From positions 1 to 64,000 of the forward strand of contig NZ_JABXWI010000029.1 in NCBI RefSeq assembly GCF_014930365.1: 64,000 nucleotides of DNA. The letters are read 5' to 3'. Of this stretch, positions 1-9,044 are shown one piece after another; positions within the stretch are counted from its first letter, which is position 1; each line of letters starts with the position of its first letter. The notes beneath the pieces were generated by a model. That model was not told the DNA's origin, ran no database searches, and saw only the letters and a list, made by a program, of their open reading frames with translations. The position numbers were made by a program, and so were the translations under genes. This DNA is from Streptomyces caniscabiei. Lineage in GTDB: Bacteria; Actinomycetota; Actinomycetes; Streptomycetales; Streptomycetaceae.

Positions 1-2
1 GA

Positions 3-65
3 GGCCGAGGCTTCTTCTTCCCCATGCTCTCCATGATGGACATCCTCCCGGGGCAGAACCCCTGA
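3..65 (+). CDS. C-terminal tail of an unidentified protein (partial)
   Basis: An open frame enters from the left edge and stops with TGA at 63-65. Only about 20 residues are visible, ending in LPGQNP, so the product cannot be named. It lies in the stretch left of the tRNA-Arg fragment, which I read as mobile-element DNA. It could be the end of a real element gene or a chance open frame. Confidence 0.3.
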   Translation, partial: GRGFFFPMLSMMDILPGQNP

Positions 66-69
66 TCTC

Positions 70-273
70 GAATGTCCGTCAAAGCGGATCAAGCCCAGAG
101 GGCCCGGCTGGCAGGCTGAGGCCAGCAACGTGGGGACCGAGGCAGCCAGCATCACTGTTTACACGAACTGCGTGGACGCCGCCCAGTAACACTGACATGC
201 CGACTCCGACGCGGCGAACCGCGATGAGGTCCTGCGGGCCATCGAGCGCATCCGGTCCTCACCAATTACCTGA
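70..273 (+). pseudogene. Decayed short reading frame
   Basis: One frame reads as protein-like sequence (for example DEVLRAIERIRSS near its end) but is broken by TAA at 187 and TGA at 193, then stops with TGA at 271-273. No start codon with a ribosome site is evident. It looks like the remnant of a small gene inside the displaced mobile-element end. The family is not recognised. Confidence 0.25.
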
Positions 274-296
274 CAGCCCAACCCACCACCTTCCCT

Positions 297-450
297 AGCT
301 CCCATCCCGTCCGCCGTCGACCCACACCACGGTGGAGCGGGCGTGGTCCATGGCGTCCAGGTGGAGCGCGCCACTGTACGAACGACCTGGACGCCATGGG
401 CCGCGTCTGCTCGGCTCTGCCTGGGTCGACGGTGGACGGGATGGGAGCAC
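297..450. repeat. Large imperfect palindrome (two arms of about 65 bp)
   Basis: The inner arms 348-362 and 385-399 are a perfect 15-bp inverted repeat (CCATGGCGTCCAGGT and its complement). The outer arms, about 297-324 and 423-448, are again near-perfect complements (GCTCCCATCCCGTCC against GGACGGGATGGGAGC). The centre is near position 373, so the block could fold into one long interrupted hairpin. It resembles a small non-autonomous inverted-repeat element or a strong transcription barrier. No gene lies inside it. Confidence 0.6.
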
Positions 451-883
451 CCCGCGCACGCCACTACGGACCCGCGGCCGGGAACGGCGCCCCCTCCATC
501 CCGGTGCCGGCCGATCCCCCGCCGGAGGCATCGTCTTGACCGTGCCGCGCTATGCGGTGATCGACTCATGGCCACCCGGCCCTATCCGCATGTGGGCGCG
601 CGTCGGCGGCAGCAGCGCCGAGCGGGCCGAAGGCAGGAGCGCGGGCGCAGCCAGAGTCGGGAAGCGCGCCCGGCGGAGCGGAGCGCAGCCGGGGCTTGAA
701 CCCGGCAGAGAAAGTCGTAACTCGCAGAAGGGTCCGGGCGCGACGGGTACAGCAAGCGGGAGGCGGCATCAGAGTCCAGGTTGACGGCAGCTCTGACGGC
801 AACGACGGCACACAGCCGCGCATGATCGCTCACCTGAGCGAGCGAGATCCGGTGCCGTCAGCCTCTCACCTGGGGTCTTGCCC

Positions 884-930
884 GATCCTACGGATCAGAA
901 GGTTGCAGGTTCGAATCCTGCCGAGTGCAC
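884..930 (+). other. 3' half of tRNA-Arg(ACG): attachment-site remnant
   Basis: Positions 889-930 read as the anticodon loop, the 3' anticodon strand, the variable loop, the T arm (GCAGGTTCGAATCCTGC) and the acceptor strand CGAGTGC of a Streptomyces tRNA-Arg. The matching 5' acceptor strand GCACTCG and the D arm are absent upstream, so the gene is not intact. The break falls at the anticodon loop, the usual crossover point of tyrosine recombinases in tRNA genes. The native terminator still follows. The displaced 5' half should lie left of the window at the far end of an integrated element. Confidence 0.7.
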
Positions 931-937
931 ACAGAGC

Positions 938-972
938 GAAGCCCCCTCGGGATCATTCCGAGGGGGCTTTGT
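938..972 (+). terminator. Rho-independent terminator of the tRNA-Arg locus
   Basis: GCCCCCTCGG pairs with CCGAGGGGGC around an 8-base loop and is followed by TTTGT. It sits a few bases after the tRNA 3' end, as is usual for Streptomyces tRNA genes. Confidence 0.8.
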
Positions 973-1085
973 CGTGCGTGTGGGGGCCGCGGGTCGTGTG
1001 AGTGGCGGCTTCGGCGACCGTGGCGACGAAGATCAAGACGATCGAGCCAGTCTCGGGTCTTGCACCGTGGCGCATACTGGTCGCA

Positions 1086-1307
1086 ATGACAAAGCCAGGT
1101 GCACCGAAGCGCTATCTGCCCACCAGTCCCTTCAAGGCCCCGGTCGCCCCGCCTCCGAAGCACTTCGCGGTGGGCGACCAGGTCACACATGACATGTACG
1201 GTCTCGGCCGGGTGATCGGCATCGAGGACGGAATCGCGGCGCTCGTCGACTTCGGGTCGGCGCGGCAGCGGATCCTCAGCCCGTACAGCAAGATGAGCAA
1301 GCTCTAG
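1086..1307 (+). CDS. Conserved 73-residue protein, CarD/Tudor-like small fold (hypothetical)
   Basis: I chose the ATG at 1086; the open frame extends upstream, but that part (from 1002) lacks coding character. The product starts MTKPGAPKRYLPTSP. It has a central VGDQVTHDMYGLGRVIGIEDG segment of alternating hydrophobic and turn residues, like the short SH3/Tudor-type barrels that open CarD-type transcription factors (V-x-H-x-x-Y-G-x-G-x-V). That likeness is inference, and no catalytic residues are seen. It stands alone between the tRNA-Arg remnant and the DUF2797 gene. No function is assigned. Confidence 0.7.
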   Translation: MTKPGAPKRYLPTSPFKAPVAPPPKHFAVGDQVTHDMYGLGRVIGIEDGIAALVDFGSARQRILSPYSKMSKL

Positions 1308-1456
1308 GACCCACCGCGCCGCGCGCGGCCGGGACGGGGGCCCTCAGGCTCCCGCACGCCCGGCCCGTCACGCCGTTCACGTCCTGGCGTTCCCGCGTCC
1401 GTAGTCCGGGCCGCGGGTGGGCGCGTTGTCAGTGGTGCCCTCTAACGTCGTGGGGG

Positions 1457-2344
1457 ATGGCACGCGTGTGGAGATGTACGGGACTGCGCTGGGGCGAGGG
1501 CGCGGTGCCGTCGTTGGGGTGGGCGGGCGGCCGGGGGAGTCCGCTGCCGCGGGGGAAGACGGTGGCCTTCCGGGTCGTGAGTGACCGGCGGACGTGCGTC
1601 GGCGCTCGCGGGAACCGGTGTCCGGTGCGGGCGGAGGTGCCCGGGCGGAGTACCGGGGCCCGGTGCGAGGAGTGTGCGCGGCTCGACCGGGCGCATTCCG
1701 TGGCCACCGACACGATCGCCGACGACCCGCGGCCGTATCACGTGTACCTCGCGTGGTTCGGGCCCGGCATGGTGAAGGTCGGGATCACCGCTGTCGAGCG
1801 GGGGCCGGCGCGGCTGTTGGAGCAGGGGGCCGTCTGCTTCGGATGGCTCGGGCGAGGGCCGCTGATGGCCGCGCGGCGGTCGGAGGAGACGCTGCGGGCC
1901 GCGCTCGGGGTGCCCGATCGGATCCCGTACGCCGAGAAGCGGGCCGTGCGGGCCGGTCTGCCCGCGGCCGAGGCGCGCGTGGGGGAGCTGGCGGAACTGC
2001 ATGCGCGGGCCCAGGAGCTCGCGGGGTGGCCCGAGTCGTTGGAGCGTCTTCCCTTCCGAGCCGTCGACCACTTTCGGGTGTTCGAGCTGGACGGGTTGCC
2101 GGCCGCCGACGGTGCGGTGACCCAGCTGGTCGCGGGCGGAGCCGTGGGCGGGGAGATCCTCGCCGTCGCCGGACCCGATCTGCATCTGGCCACCGGGCGG
2201 GGCGTCGTCGTCCTCGACACACGACTCATGACCGGGTGGGAGCTGACCGCCCCCGTCGGCGAGGAGCCCCGCGACGTCCTCACCCTGCCCGTACGGGAGT
2301 TGAGGAGCCGGGGGGATGCGAGCGTGCAGGACGGGTTGTTCTGA
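1457..2344 (+). CDS. DUF2797 family protein
   Basis: The 295-residue product matches my recollection of DUF2797 (PF10977), a zinc-binding-looking family common in actinobacteria. Features seen: a Cys-rich N-terminal half (C-x6-C near residues 48-55 and C-x2-C near 70-73), then a YHVYLAWFGPGMVKVGIT segment. The latter resembles a GIY-YIG-like beta strand pattern, and a mostly helical C-terminal half follows. No signal peptide or membrane helix is present. The ATG at 1457 is used because it opens the coding-like stretch. It appears monocistronic, with 310 bp of regulatory-looking DNA before the next gene. The biochemical role is unknown. Confidence 0.75.
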   Translation: MARVWRCTGLRWGEGAVPSLGWAGGRGSPLPRGKTVAFRVVSDRRTCVGARGNRCPVRAEVPGRSTGARCEECARLDRAHSVATDTIADDPRPYHVYLAWFGPGMVKVGITAVERGPARLLEQGAVCFGWLGRGPLMAARRSEETLRAALGVPDRIPYAEKRAVRAGLPAAEARVGELAELHARAQELAGWPESLERLPFRAVDHFRVFELDGLPAADGAVTQLVAGGAVGGEILAVAGPDLHLATGRGVVVLDTRLMTGWELTAPVGEEPRDVLTLPVRELRSRGDASVQDGLF

Positions 2345-2574
2345 GCCGAGGGCCGGAGGGGCACGCGTCGGGAGCGCAGGGCGTGGGGGCGGGCACATCA
2401 TGATGGCGCTTGCATAAAAGTGGGGTCAGGGCGGGTGGGCGCATGGTCCGTTCCTGTGGTCGCGGCGCTGTGCGTCTCCGGTGAGGTCCCCCGGGGAACG
2501 CCGTGGAAACGATCAGGAACGTGCTGGTCGGCGGGGGTGGTGTCCGAGAAGTCGGGGATCTTCCCAGGGGTTCC

Positions 2575-2633
2575 CTGAGAGGCGCCTGTGCGTTTCTCAG
2601 AAAAATCACAGGTTCCGGAAAGGGTGTTCTCAG
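2575..2633 (+). promoter_or_regulatory. Candidate response-regulator binding repeats
   Basis: Upstream of the response regulator gene, TTCTCAG occurs at 2594-2600 and again at 2627-2633, 33 bp apart (about three helical turns). An inverted CTGAGA lies at 2575-2580. Repeats on one helical face just before a two-component operon suggest autoregulation. This is inference only. The rest of the 2345-2656 gap holds nothing else recognisable. Confidence 0.35.
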
Positions 2634-2656
2634 GGGGCCCCGACAAGGTGTCCAGC

Positions 2657-3397
2657 ATGACCACGACCTCGCCCCAGGGGCGCACCGAACTGCTGAGGCC
2701 GGACGGGAGCCCCGTCCGCGTGCTTGTGGTGGACGACGAGCTGTCGATCACCGAACTGTTGTCCATGGCCCTGCGCTACGAGGGATGGCAGATCCGGAGC
2801 GCGGGGGACGGCACGGGTGCCATCCAGACCGCCCGCGACTTCCGGCCCGACGCCGTCGTCCTCGACATGATGCTGCCCGACATGGACGGCCTGGCCGTCC
2901 TCGGCCGGCTGCGGCGCGAGCTGCCGGACGTGCCGGTGCTGTTCCTGACCGCCAAGGACGCGGTCGAGGACCGGATCGCCGGGCTCACCGCCGGTGGCGA
3001 CGACTACGTCACCAAGCCGTTCAGCCTCGAAGAGGTCGTCGCCCGGCTGCGCGGGCTCATCCGCCGCTCCGGCGCCGCCGACCGGCGTTCCGACTCCGTG
3101 CTCGTCGTCGGTGACCTCATGCTCGACGAGGACAGCCACGAGGTGTCGCGCGGCGGGGCGAACATCCACCTCACCGCCACCGAGTTCGAACTGCTGCGCT
3201 TCCTCATGCGGAACCCGCGGCGCGTGCTCAGCAAGGCGCAGATCCTCGACCGTGTGTGGTCGTACGACTTCGGCGGCCAGGCCAATGTGGTCGAGCTCTA
3301 CATCTCGTACCTGCGGCGCAAGATCGACGCCGGGCGGGAGCCGATGATCCACACCCGGCGTGGGGCCGGCTATCTGATCAAGCCCGCCTCCTCATGA
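2657..3397 (+). CDS. OmpR-family response regulator
   Basis: This 246-residue cytoplasmic transcription factor takes phosphate from its partner kinase and binds promoter repeats. The receiver domain (about 24-135) shows the acidic pair in VVDDE, the phosphoacceptor Asp70 in VVLDMMLPDMDG, LFLTAK with the conserved Thr, and KPF with the conserved Lys. The C-terminal winged helix (about 150-243) has LTATEFELL and the ending RRGAGYLI typical of PhoB/OmpR proteins. ATG 2657 follows AAGGTG. A longer frame from 2588 has no better start. The stop overlaps the kinase start (ATGA), so the two genes are translationally coupled. Confidence 0.93.
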   Translation: MTTTSPQGRTELLRPDGSPVRVLVVDDELSITELLSMALRYEGWQIRSAGDGTGAIQTARDFRPDAVVLDMMLPDMDGLAVLGRLRRELPDVPVLFLTAKDAVEDRIAGLTAGGDDYVTKPFSLEEVVARLRGLIRRSGAADRRSDSVLVVGDLMLDEDSHEVSRGGANIHLTATEFELLRFLMRNPRRVLSKAQILDRVWSYDFGGQANVVELYISYLRRKIDAGREPMIHTRRGAGYLIKPASS

Positions 3398-5133
3398 GCG
3401 GGCGGCGGCGGACGCGTACGCAGAGGCGGCCGAGGCCGAGGCCCACGCAGTGGCTGAGGCGAGGACAGCCGCGCACGCTGCGTACGCGGCTCGTCGTCTC
3501 CGCGGTGGCGTTGATCGCCGTGGTGTGCGCGGTCATCGGGACGGTGACCACGGTCGCGTTGCGCGAGCACCTCAACAAGCAGTTGAACGCCCAGGTGGAA
3601 GAGGTCGCCAAGCGTGCCGCCGGTCCGCCGGACGGGAAGTTCCCCGTGGGCCGCGGGAATGACGACCTCCCGCCGGACGGCCCCTTCGGGTTCGTCACCA
3701 AGGGTGGCACGGAGGAGTACACCGTCGTCGCCCAGGTAGGGACGGACGGCGGGGTCACCGCCGCCGTGGTCGCCAAGGCGAAGACGTCCGACAGCGACGT
3801 TTTCCAGGGCATGACCACCGTCGCTCTCGGCGCCGAGCAGGAGGCCGCCCTCGGCTCGGTGTCCAAGACCGGTATCTCCACCGTGGACCTCCCCGACCTC
3901 GGCGAATACCGGGTGACCTATGTCGAGGGCAGCAAGGGCAACTTCTACGTCGCCCTGCCCACCGAGACCGTCACCAAGACCCTCAGCACCCTCATCGCCG
4001 TAGAGCTGAGCGTCACCGGTGCCGGGCTCGTCGCCGCCGGGATCGCCGGGTCCGTGCTGGTCGGGGTCGCCCTGCGGCCCCTGCGGAAGGTGGCCGCCAC
4101 CGCGACCCGGGTCTCCGAACTGCCCCTGCACACCGGCGAAGTCACCCTCAACGAACGGGTCCCGGCCTCCGAGACCGATCCGCACACCGAGGTCGGACAG
4201 GTCGGCGCCGCGCTCAACCGCATGCTCGACCACATCCACGGCGCCCTGCACTCTCGCCAGGAGAGCGAGACGCGCGTACGGCAGTTCGTGGCCGACGCCA
4301 GTCATGAGCTGCGGACGCCGCTCGCGTCGATCCGCGGCTACGCCGAGCTGACCCGGCGCGGCCGCGAGGAGATCGGGCCCGACACCCGGCACGCGCTCGG
4401 CCGGATCGAGTCCGAGTCCGGGCGGATGACCATGCTCGTCGAGGACCTGCTGCTGCTCGCACGGCTGGACGCGGGACGGCCGCTGCAGTTCGAACAGACC
4501 GATCTCATCCCCCTCGTCGTGGACACCGTCAGCGACGCGCGGGTCGCCGGGCGGAGCCACAGCTGGCGGCTCGACCTGCCGGACATGCCCGCCCTCGTGT
4601 CGGCGGACGCGGCCCGGCTGCAACAGGTGCTCGTCAACCTGCTCGCCAACGCGCGGACGCACACGCCGCCCGGCACCACCGTCACCGCACGCGTGCAGCG
4701 CCGTGGACCGTGGATGTGCGTCGACGTCGAGGACGACGGGCAGGGCATCCCCGAGGAGTTGCTGCCGCACGTGTTCGAGCGGTTCGCGCGAGGGGACTCG
4801 TCGCGGTCCAGGGCCTCCGGCTCGACCGGACTCGGGCTCGCCATCGTGCAGGCCGTCGCCGACGCGCACGGCGGTGCGGTGACCGTCGACAGCGTGCCCG
4901 GCAGGACCGTGTTCACCGTGCATCTGCCGGCCCTCGGCCGGGACGTGCCGCTGCTCGACGACGCCTCGAACTGGGAGCTCGACGACGCCCGGTACGACGG
5001 CGAGCAACACGGCGAGCAACACGGCGAGCACGATGGCGCGTTCGATGCCGCGCTCGATGGCGCGTTCGGCGGGAACGGCCTGGTGACCGGCGCGACACCC
5101 GGCAGTCGGACTCACAGGCGCACCACAGTGTGA
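3394..5133 (+). CDS. Membrane sensor histidine kinase
   Basis: This 579-residue kinase is the partner of the upstream regulator. Order of parts: basic N-terminus; membrane helix (about 33-55); extracytoplasmic sensor (about 60-190); second helix (about 200-225); HAMP linker; HisKA box with FVADASHELRTPLAS (His near residue 303); HATPase domain with N box VNLLANA, G1 box DDGQGIP and G2 box GSTGLGLAIVQ. The sensor and HAMP layout resembles the MprB/TcrY/PrrB type. The tail after about residue 535 is low-complexity (repeated GEQH and GAFDAAL) and does not look like a domain. The start ATG is embedded in the upstream stop. Confidence 0.93.
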   Translation: MSGRRRTRTQRRPRPRPTQWLRRGQPRTLRTRLVVSAVALIAVVCAVIGTVTTVALREHLNKQLNAQVEEVAKRAAGPPDGKFPVGRGNDDLPPDGPFGFVTKGGTEEYTVVAQVGTDGGVTAAVVAKAKTSDSDVFQGMTTVALGAEQEAALGSVSKTGISTVDLPDLGEYRVTYVEGSKGNFYVALPTETVTKTLSTLIAVELSVTGAGLVAAGIAGSVLVGVALRPLRKVAATATRVSELPLHTGEVTLNERVPASETDPHTEVGQVGAALNRMLDHIHGALHSRQESETRVRQFVADASHELRTPLASIRGYAELTRRGREEIGPDTRHALGRIESESGRMTMLVEDLLLLARLDAGRPLQFEQTDLIPLVVDTVSDARVAGRSHSWRLDLPDMPALVSADAARLQQVLVNLLANARTHTPPGTTVTARVQRRGPWMCVDVEDDGQGIPEELLPHVFERFARGDSSRSRASGSTGLGLAIVQAVADAHGGAVTVDSVPGRTVFTVHLPALGRDVPLLDDASNWELDDARYDGEQHGEQHGEHDGAFDAALDGAFGGNGLVTGATPGSRTHRRTTV

Positions 5134-5173
5134 GCACACGGGCGTAACAGAGCGGCTCGCGAATGTGGTTGTC

Positions 5174-6763
5174 ATGCGAACCGACTCTTCTCCCGGCACT
5201 CTGCCGGCGCGGGAGCACCTCCCGGCCGGAAACGCCGGTACGCCTGTCCTGGACGTAGTGATCCCCGTCTACAACGAGGAGAAGGACCTCCAGCCGTGTG
5301 TGCTCAGACTCCATGAGCACCTCGCGCGCACGTTCCCGTACGCGTTCCGCATCACGATCGCGGACAACGCGTCGACGGACACCACCCCGCGGGTGGCCGC
5401 GCGGCTGGCGGAGGAACTGCCGGAGGTGGCGTCCTACCGGCTGGAGCAGAAGGGCCGCGGGCGGGCGCTGCGGACCGTGTGGTCCGCGTCCGACGCGCCG
5501 GTCCTCGCCTACATGGACGTGGACCTGTCGACGGACCTCAACGCCCTGCTCCCGCTCGTCGCCCCGCTGATCTCCGGTCACTCGGACCTCGCGATCGGCT
5601 CCCGGCTCGCCCGCTCCTCGCGGGTGGTGCGCGGCACCAAGCGGGAGTTCATCAGCCGCGCGTACAACCTGATCCTGCGCGGCTCGCTCCAGGCCCGGTT
5701 CTCGGACGCGCAGTGCGGGTTCAAGGCGATACGCCGGGACGTCGCCCAGGTGCTGCTGCCGCTCGTCGAGGACACCGGGTGGTTCTTCGACACCGAGATG
5801 CTGGTGCTCGCCGAGCGGGCCGGGCTCAGGATCCACGAGGTGCCGGTGGACTGGGTGGACGACCCGAACTCGACCGTCCACATCGTGAAGACCGCCACCG
5901 ACGATCTCAAGGGTGTGTGGCGGGTCGGGAAGGCGTTGGCCACCGGGTCCCTCGCGCTCGACCGGCTCGCACGGCCGTTCGGGGACGATCCCCGTGACCG
6001 TGAGATCCAGGACGTGCCGCGCGGTCTCGCCCGCCAGCTCCTCGGTTTCTGCGTCGTGGGCGGCCTCTCCACGCTGTTCTACCTGCTCCTCTACAGCGGC
6101 TTCCGGGCCTTCTCCGGGGCGCAGTTCGCCAACGCGCTCGCCCTGCTGGTCTCGGCGGTCGCCAACACCGCCGCCAACCGGCGGCTGACCTTCGGCGTCC
6201 GTGGCCGAAGCGGTGTCGTCAAGCATCAGGCGCAGGGCCTGGTGGTGTTCGGCATCGGACTGGCCCTCACCAGCGGCTCGCTCGCCGCCCTGAACGCGGC
6301 GACCTCCGACCCCGCGCACTCCACGGAACTGGCGGTCCTCGTCGCGGCCAACCTCGCGGCGACGGTGCTGCGGTTCCTGCTCTTCCGGGCGTGGGTGTTC
6401 CCGGACCGGCGCGACGGTTCCTTCGCCGACGCCTCCTTCGCCGACGCCTCCTTCACCGGCGGTTCCAGCACCGAGGGCTCGACCGTCGTCGCCGCACACC
6501 ACCCCGCCGCGCATCACGGAACACCGCACCACTCCACCCAGCAGCACACCACCCCGCACCGCAGCTCCTCGCCGGTCCACGCGACCGCCGTGACGGTACG
6601 TCCGGGACAGCCGGGGCCGTACGGCCACCAGGACCGGTTCCAGCCGACGTACACCACGACCCCGTTCCGCGCTGGTGAGGCCGCGGACCGCACCTGGGGG
6701 GAGCCGACCATGCGGATGCGGCCTCTGCGCCCGCACGATCAGGATTCGAGGAACGCACGATGA
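5174..6763 (+). CDS. GT2 glycosyltransferase fused to a GtrA-like membrane domain
   Basis: Probable polyprenyl-phosphate sugar synthase: it would load a sugar from a nucleotide donor onto a lipid carrier at the inner face of the membrane. The N-terminal GT2 domain (about 15-245) has VVIPVYNEEKDL, an acidic metal site in YMDVDLSTD and the QCGFKA segment typical of dolichol-phosphate mannose synthase-like enzymes. A four-helix GtrA-like domain follows (about 285-415). The last 115 residues are low-complexity and His-rich (repeats of FADAS, then HHPAAHH). I prefer ATG 5174 to GTG 5165; neither has a clear ribosome site. It overlaps the next gene by ATGA, so the two probably supply and use the same lipid-linked sugar, as in YkcA/YkcB-type pairs. 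Confidence 0.88.
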   Translation: MRTDSSPGTLPAREHLPAGNAGTPVLDVVIPVYNEEKDLQPCVLRLHEHLARTFPYAFRITIADNASTDTTPRVAARLAEELPEVASYRLEQKGRGRALRTVWSASDAPVLAYMDVDLSTDLNALLPLVAPLISGHSDLAIGSRLARSSRVVRGTKREFISRAYNLILRGSLQARFSDAQCGFKAIRRDVAQVLLPLVEDTGWFFDTEMLVLAERAGLRIHEVPVDWVDDPNSTVHIVKTATDDLKGVWRVGKALATGSLALDRLARPFGDDPRDREIQDVPRGLARQLLGFCVVGGLSTLFYLLLYSGFRAFSGAQFANALALLVSAVANTAANRRLTFGVRGRSGVVKHQAQGLVVFGIGLALTSGSLAALNAATSDPAHSTELAVLVAANLAATVLRFLLFRAWVFPDRRDGSFADASFADASFTGGSSTEGSTVVAAHHPAAHHGTPHHSTQQHTTPHRSSSPVHATAVTVRPGQPGPYGHQDRFQPTYTTTPFRAGEAADRTWGEPTMRMRPLRPHDQDSRNAR

Positions 6764-9024
6764 CCACGCACTTCGAGACGAACTCCGAGACGAACTTCGA
6801 GACGACGAGCCGACCGGGGAGTCCCGGCCCCGAGGAGGGCCCGCCGCCCGCCCCGACCGCCGTACAGGAACCGGCCGTTCCGGGGGCGCCCGCCGAGCCC
6901 CCGGCCCCCGGCGCGGGCGAACCCAGGCCGCCCTTCGCGCGGCGCCTGTGGAGAGGCAGGCCCGAGGACAACCGCTGGGTCCGCCCCGGCCTCCTCCTCG
7001 CTCTCCTTGTCATCGGCGGCCTCTACACCTGGAACCTCACGGCCTCCGGCTACGCCAACTCCTTCTACTCGGCGGCCGTACAGGCGGGCAGCCAGTCCTG
7101 GAAGGCCTTCTTCTTCGGCTCGCTGGACTCCGGCAACGCCATCACCGTCGACAAGCCACCGGCCTCGCTCTGGCCGATGGCGCTGTCGGTGCGGGTCCTC
7201 GGGCTCAACTCCTTCGCGATCCTGTTCCCGCAGGTCCTGATGGCCGTCGCCACCGCCGGGGTGCTGTGGGCGGCCGTACGCCGTCGCTTCGATGCCACGG
7301 CCGGCTTCCTCACCATGGCGGTGTTCGCGCTCACGCCCGTCGCCGCGCTGATGTTCCGCTTCAACAACCCGGACGCGGCCCTCGCGCTGCTCATGGCCGT
7401 CGCTGTCTACTGCACACAGCGAGCCCTGGAGAAGGCGCAGACGAAGTGGCTGGTCTGGGCGGGTGTCGCCATCGGCCTCGCCTTCCTGGTCAAGACGCTC
7501 CAGGCGTTCCTGATCCTGCCGGTTCTCGCCCTCGTGTACGTCGTCTTCGCACCGGCCTCGGTGAAGAAGAGGGTCGGGCAGGTACTGCTCGCCGGGCTCG
7601 CGATGATCGTCTCCGGCGGCTGGTGGGTCGCGATCGTGGAGCTGTGGCCCGCGTCGTCCCGTCCGTACATCGGCGGCTCGCAGAACAACTCCTTCCTGGA
7701 GCTGACCTTCGGCTACAACGGCCTCGGCCGTCTGAACGGCGAGGAGACCGGCAGCGTCGGCGGCGGCGGAGGCGGCGGCGGTGGCGGCAACTGGGGCGAG
7801 ACCGGCTGGGACCGGATGTTCAGCTCCTCCATCGGCGGCCAGATCTCCTGGCTGATCCCGGCCGCGCTGATCCTGCTGGCCGCCGCGCTCTGGGCCACGC
7901 GGAAGCTGAAGCGCACGGACACCACCCGCGCGGCCTTCCTCCTCTGGGGCGGCTCGCTGCTGATCACCATGGTGATCTTCAGCTTCATGCAGGGGATCTT
8001 CCACGAGTACTACACCGTGGCCCTCGCCCCGTACATCGCGCCGCTGATCGGCATGGGCGCGGCGCTGCTCTGGGAGCAGCGGGACAAGTACTGGGCGTCG
8101 ATCACGCTGGCCGCCGCGACGACCGCCACGGCCGTCTGGGGGTACGTCCTCCTCAACCGCTCCTCCGACTACCTGCCCTGGCTGAAGTGGGTCGTGCTCG
8201 TCGGCGGTCTGGTCGCCGCGCTCGGCCTGGTCTTCGTGGCTCGGCTGGGCCGTCGCTTGGCCCTGGCGGTCGTCGGCCTGAGCCTCGTCACGGCGGTGGC
8301 GGGCCCGACGGCGTACACCCTCACCACGCTCAACGAGGGGCACACCGGTTCGATCGTGACGGCCGGCCCGTCGACCCGCGGTGGCATGGGCGGCGGCCCC
8401 GGCGGTGGCGGCGGCGGTATGGGCGGCGGCCCCGGTGGCGGCATGCCGGGCCAGAACAACCAGCAGAACCAACAGGGCAACGGTCAGAACCAGCAGGGCA
8501 ACGGTCAGATGGGGCAGCCCCCGACCGGCGGCTTCGGCGGCGGCCAGAACCAGCAGCAGGGTCAGCAAGGCCAGGGTCAGCAGGGCCAGGGCAACGGCAC
8601 GACCCAGAACGGTGACGGCGGTCGCATGGGTGACGGCGGCGGTGGTGGCGGCATGGGCGGCCTGATCAACGGCACCTCCGTCAGCGACGAGGCCAAGGAA
8701 CTGCTGGAGAAGAACGCGAGTGACTACACCTGGGCGGCCGCCGCCGTCGGCGCCCAGAACGCGGCGAGCTACCAGCTCTCCACCGGTGAGCCGGTCATGG
8801 CGATCGGCGGCTTCAACGGCACCGACCCGTCCCCGACGCTCGCGGAGTTCAAGAAGTACGTGGAGGACGGCAAGATCCACTACTTCATCGCCGGCGGTTC
8901 CGGCGGCGGCAGGGGCGGCAGCAGTGACGGCACCTCCTCGCAGATCAGCTCCTGGGTCCAGGAGAACTTCGAGGCGGTGACGGTCGACGGCACGACGTTC
9001 TACGACCTGACGCAGGCGAAGTAG
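6760..9024 (+). CDS. GT39/ArnT-like membrane glycosyltransferase (YkcB type)
   Basis: This 754-residue integral membrane protein should move a sugar from a lipid-phosphate carrier onto an extracytoplasmic acceptor. After a Pro-rich head there is a first helix and then the PMT-family signature region with AITVDKPPASLW (the catalytic-loop Asp is expected in VDKPP). About ten further hydrophobic segments follow to about residue 515. A Gly-rich loop of nine consecutive Gly codons sits near residue 335. A long GGMGGGP/GQNQQ low-complexity linker spans about 540-640. The compact C-terminal domain (about 640-754, ending VTVDGTTFYDLTQ) matches the extracellular domain of this family in actinobacteria. 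It is coupled to the GT2 gene; the acceptor (teichoic acid, protein or glycan) is not shown. Confidence 0.88.
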   Translation: MTTHFETNSETNFETTSRPGSPGPEEGPPPAPTAVQEPAVPGAPAEPPAPGAGEPRPPFARRLWRGRPEDNRWVRPGLLLALLVIGGLYTWNLTASGYANSFYSAAVQAGSQSWKAFFFGSLDSGNAITVDKPPASLWPMALSVRVLGLNSFAILFPQVLMAVATAGVLWAAVRRRFDATAGFLTMAVFALTPVAALMFRFNNPDAALALLMAVAVYCTQRALEKAQTKWLVWAGVAIGLAFLVKTLQAFLILPVLALVYVVFAPASVKKRVGQVLLAGLAMIVSGGWWVAIVELWPASSRPYIGGSQNNSFLELTFGYNGLGRLNGEETGSVGGGGGGGGGGNWGETGWDRMFSSSIGGQISWLIPAALILLAAALWATRKLKRTDTTRAAFLLWGGSLLITMVIFSFMQGIFHEYYTVALAPYIAPLIGMGAALLWEQRDKYWASITLAAATTATAVWGYVLLNRSSDYLPWLKWVVLVGGLVAALGLVFVARLGRRLALAVVGLSLVTAVAGPTAYTLTTLNEGHTGSIVTAGPSTRGGMGGGPGGGGGGMGGGPGGGMPGQNNQQNQQGNGQNQQGNGQMGQPPTGGFGGGQNQQQGQQGQGQQGQGNGTTQNGDGGRMGDGGGGGGMGGLINGTSVSDEAKELLEKNASDYTWAAAAVGAQNAASYQLSTGEPVMAIGGFNGTDPSPTLAEFKKYVEDGKIHYFIAGGSGGGRGGSSDGTSSQISSWVQENFEAVTVDGTTFYDLTQAK

Positions 9025-9044
9025 GCCAGGCCGCGAGACGAGCG

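Noticed and set aside
884..930. Intact tRNA-Arg gene
   Set aside because: The 5' acceptor strand complementary to CGAGTGC and the D arm are absent upstream. Only the 3' half is present.
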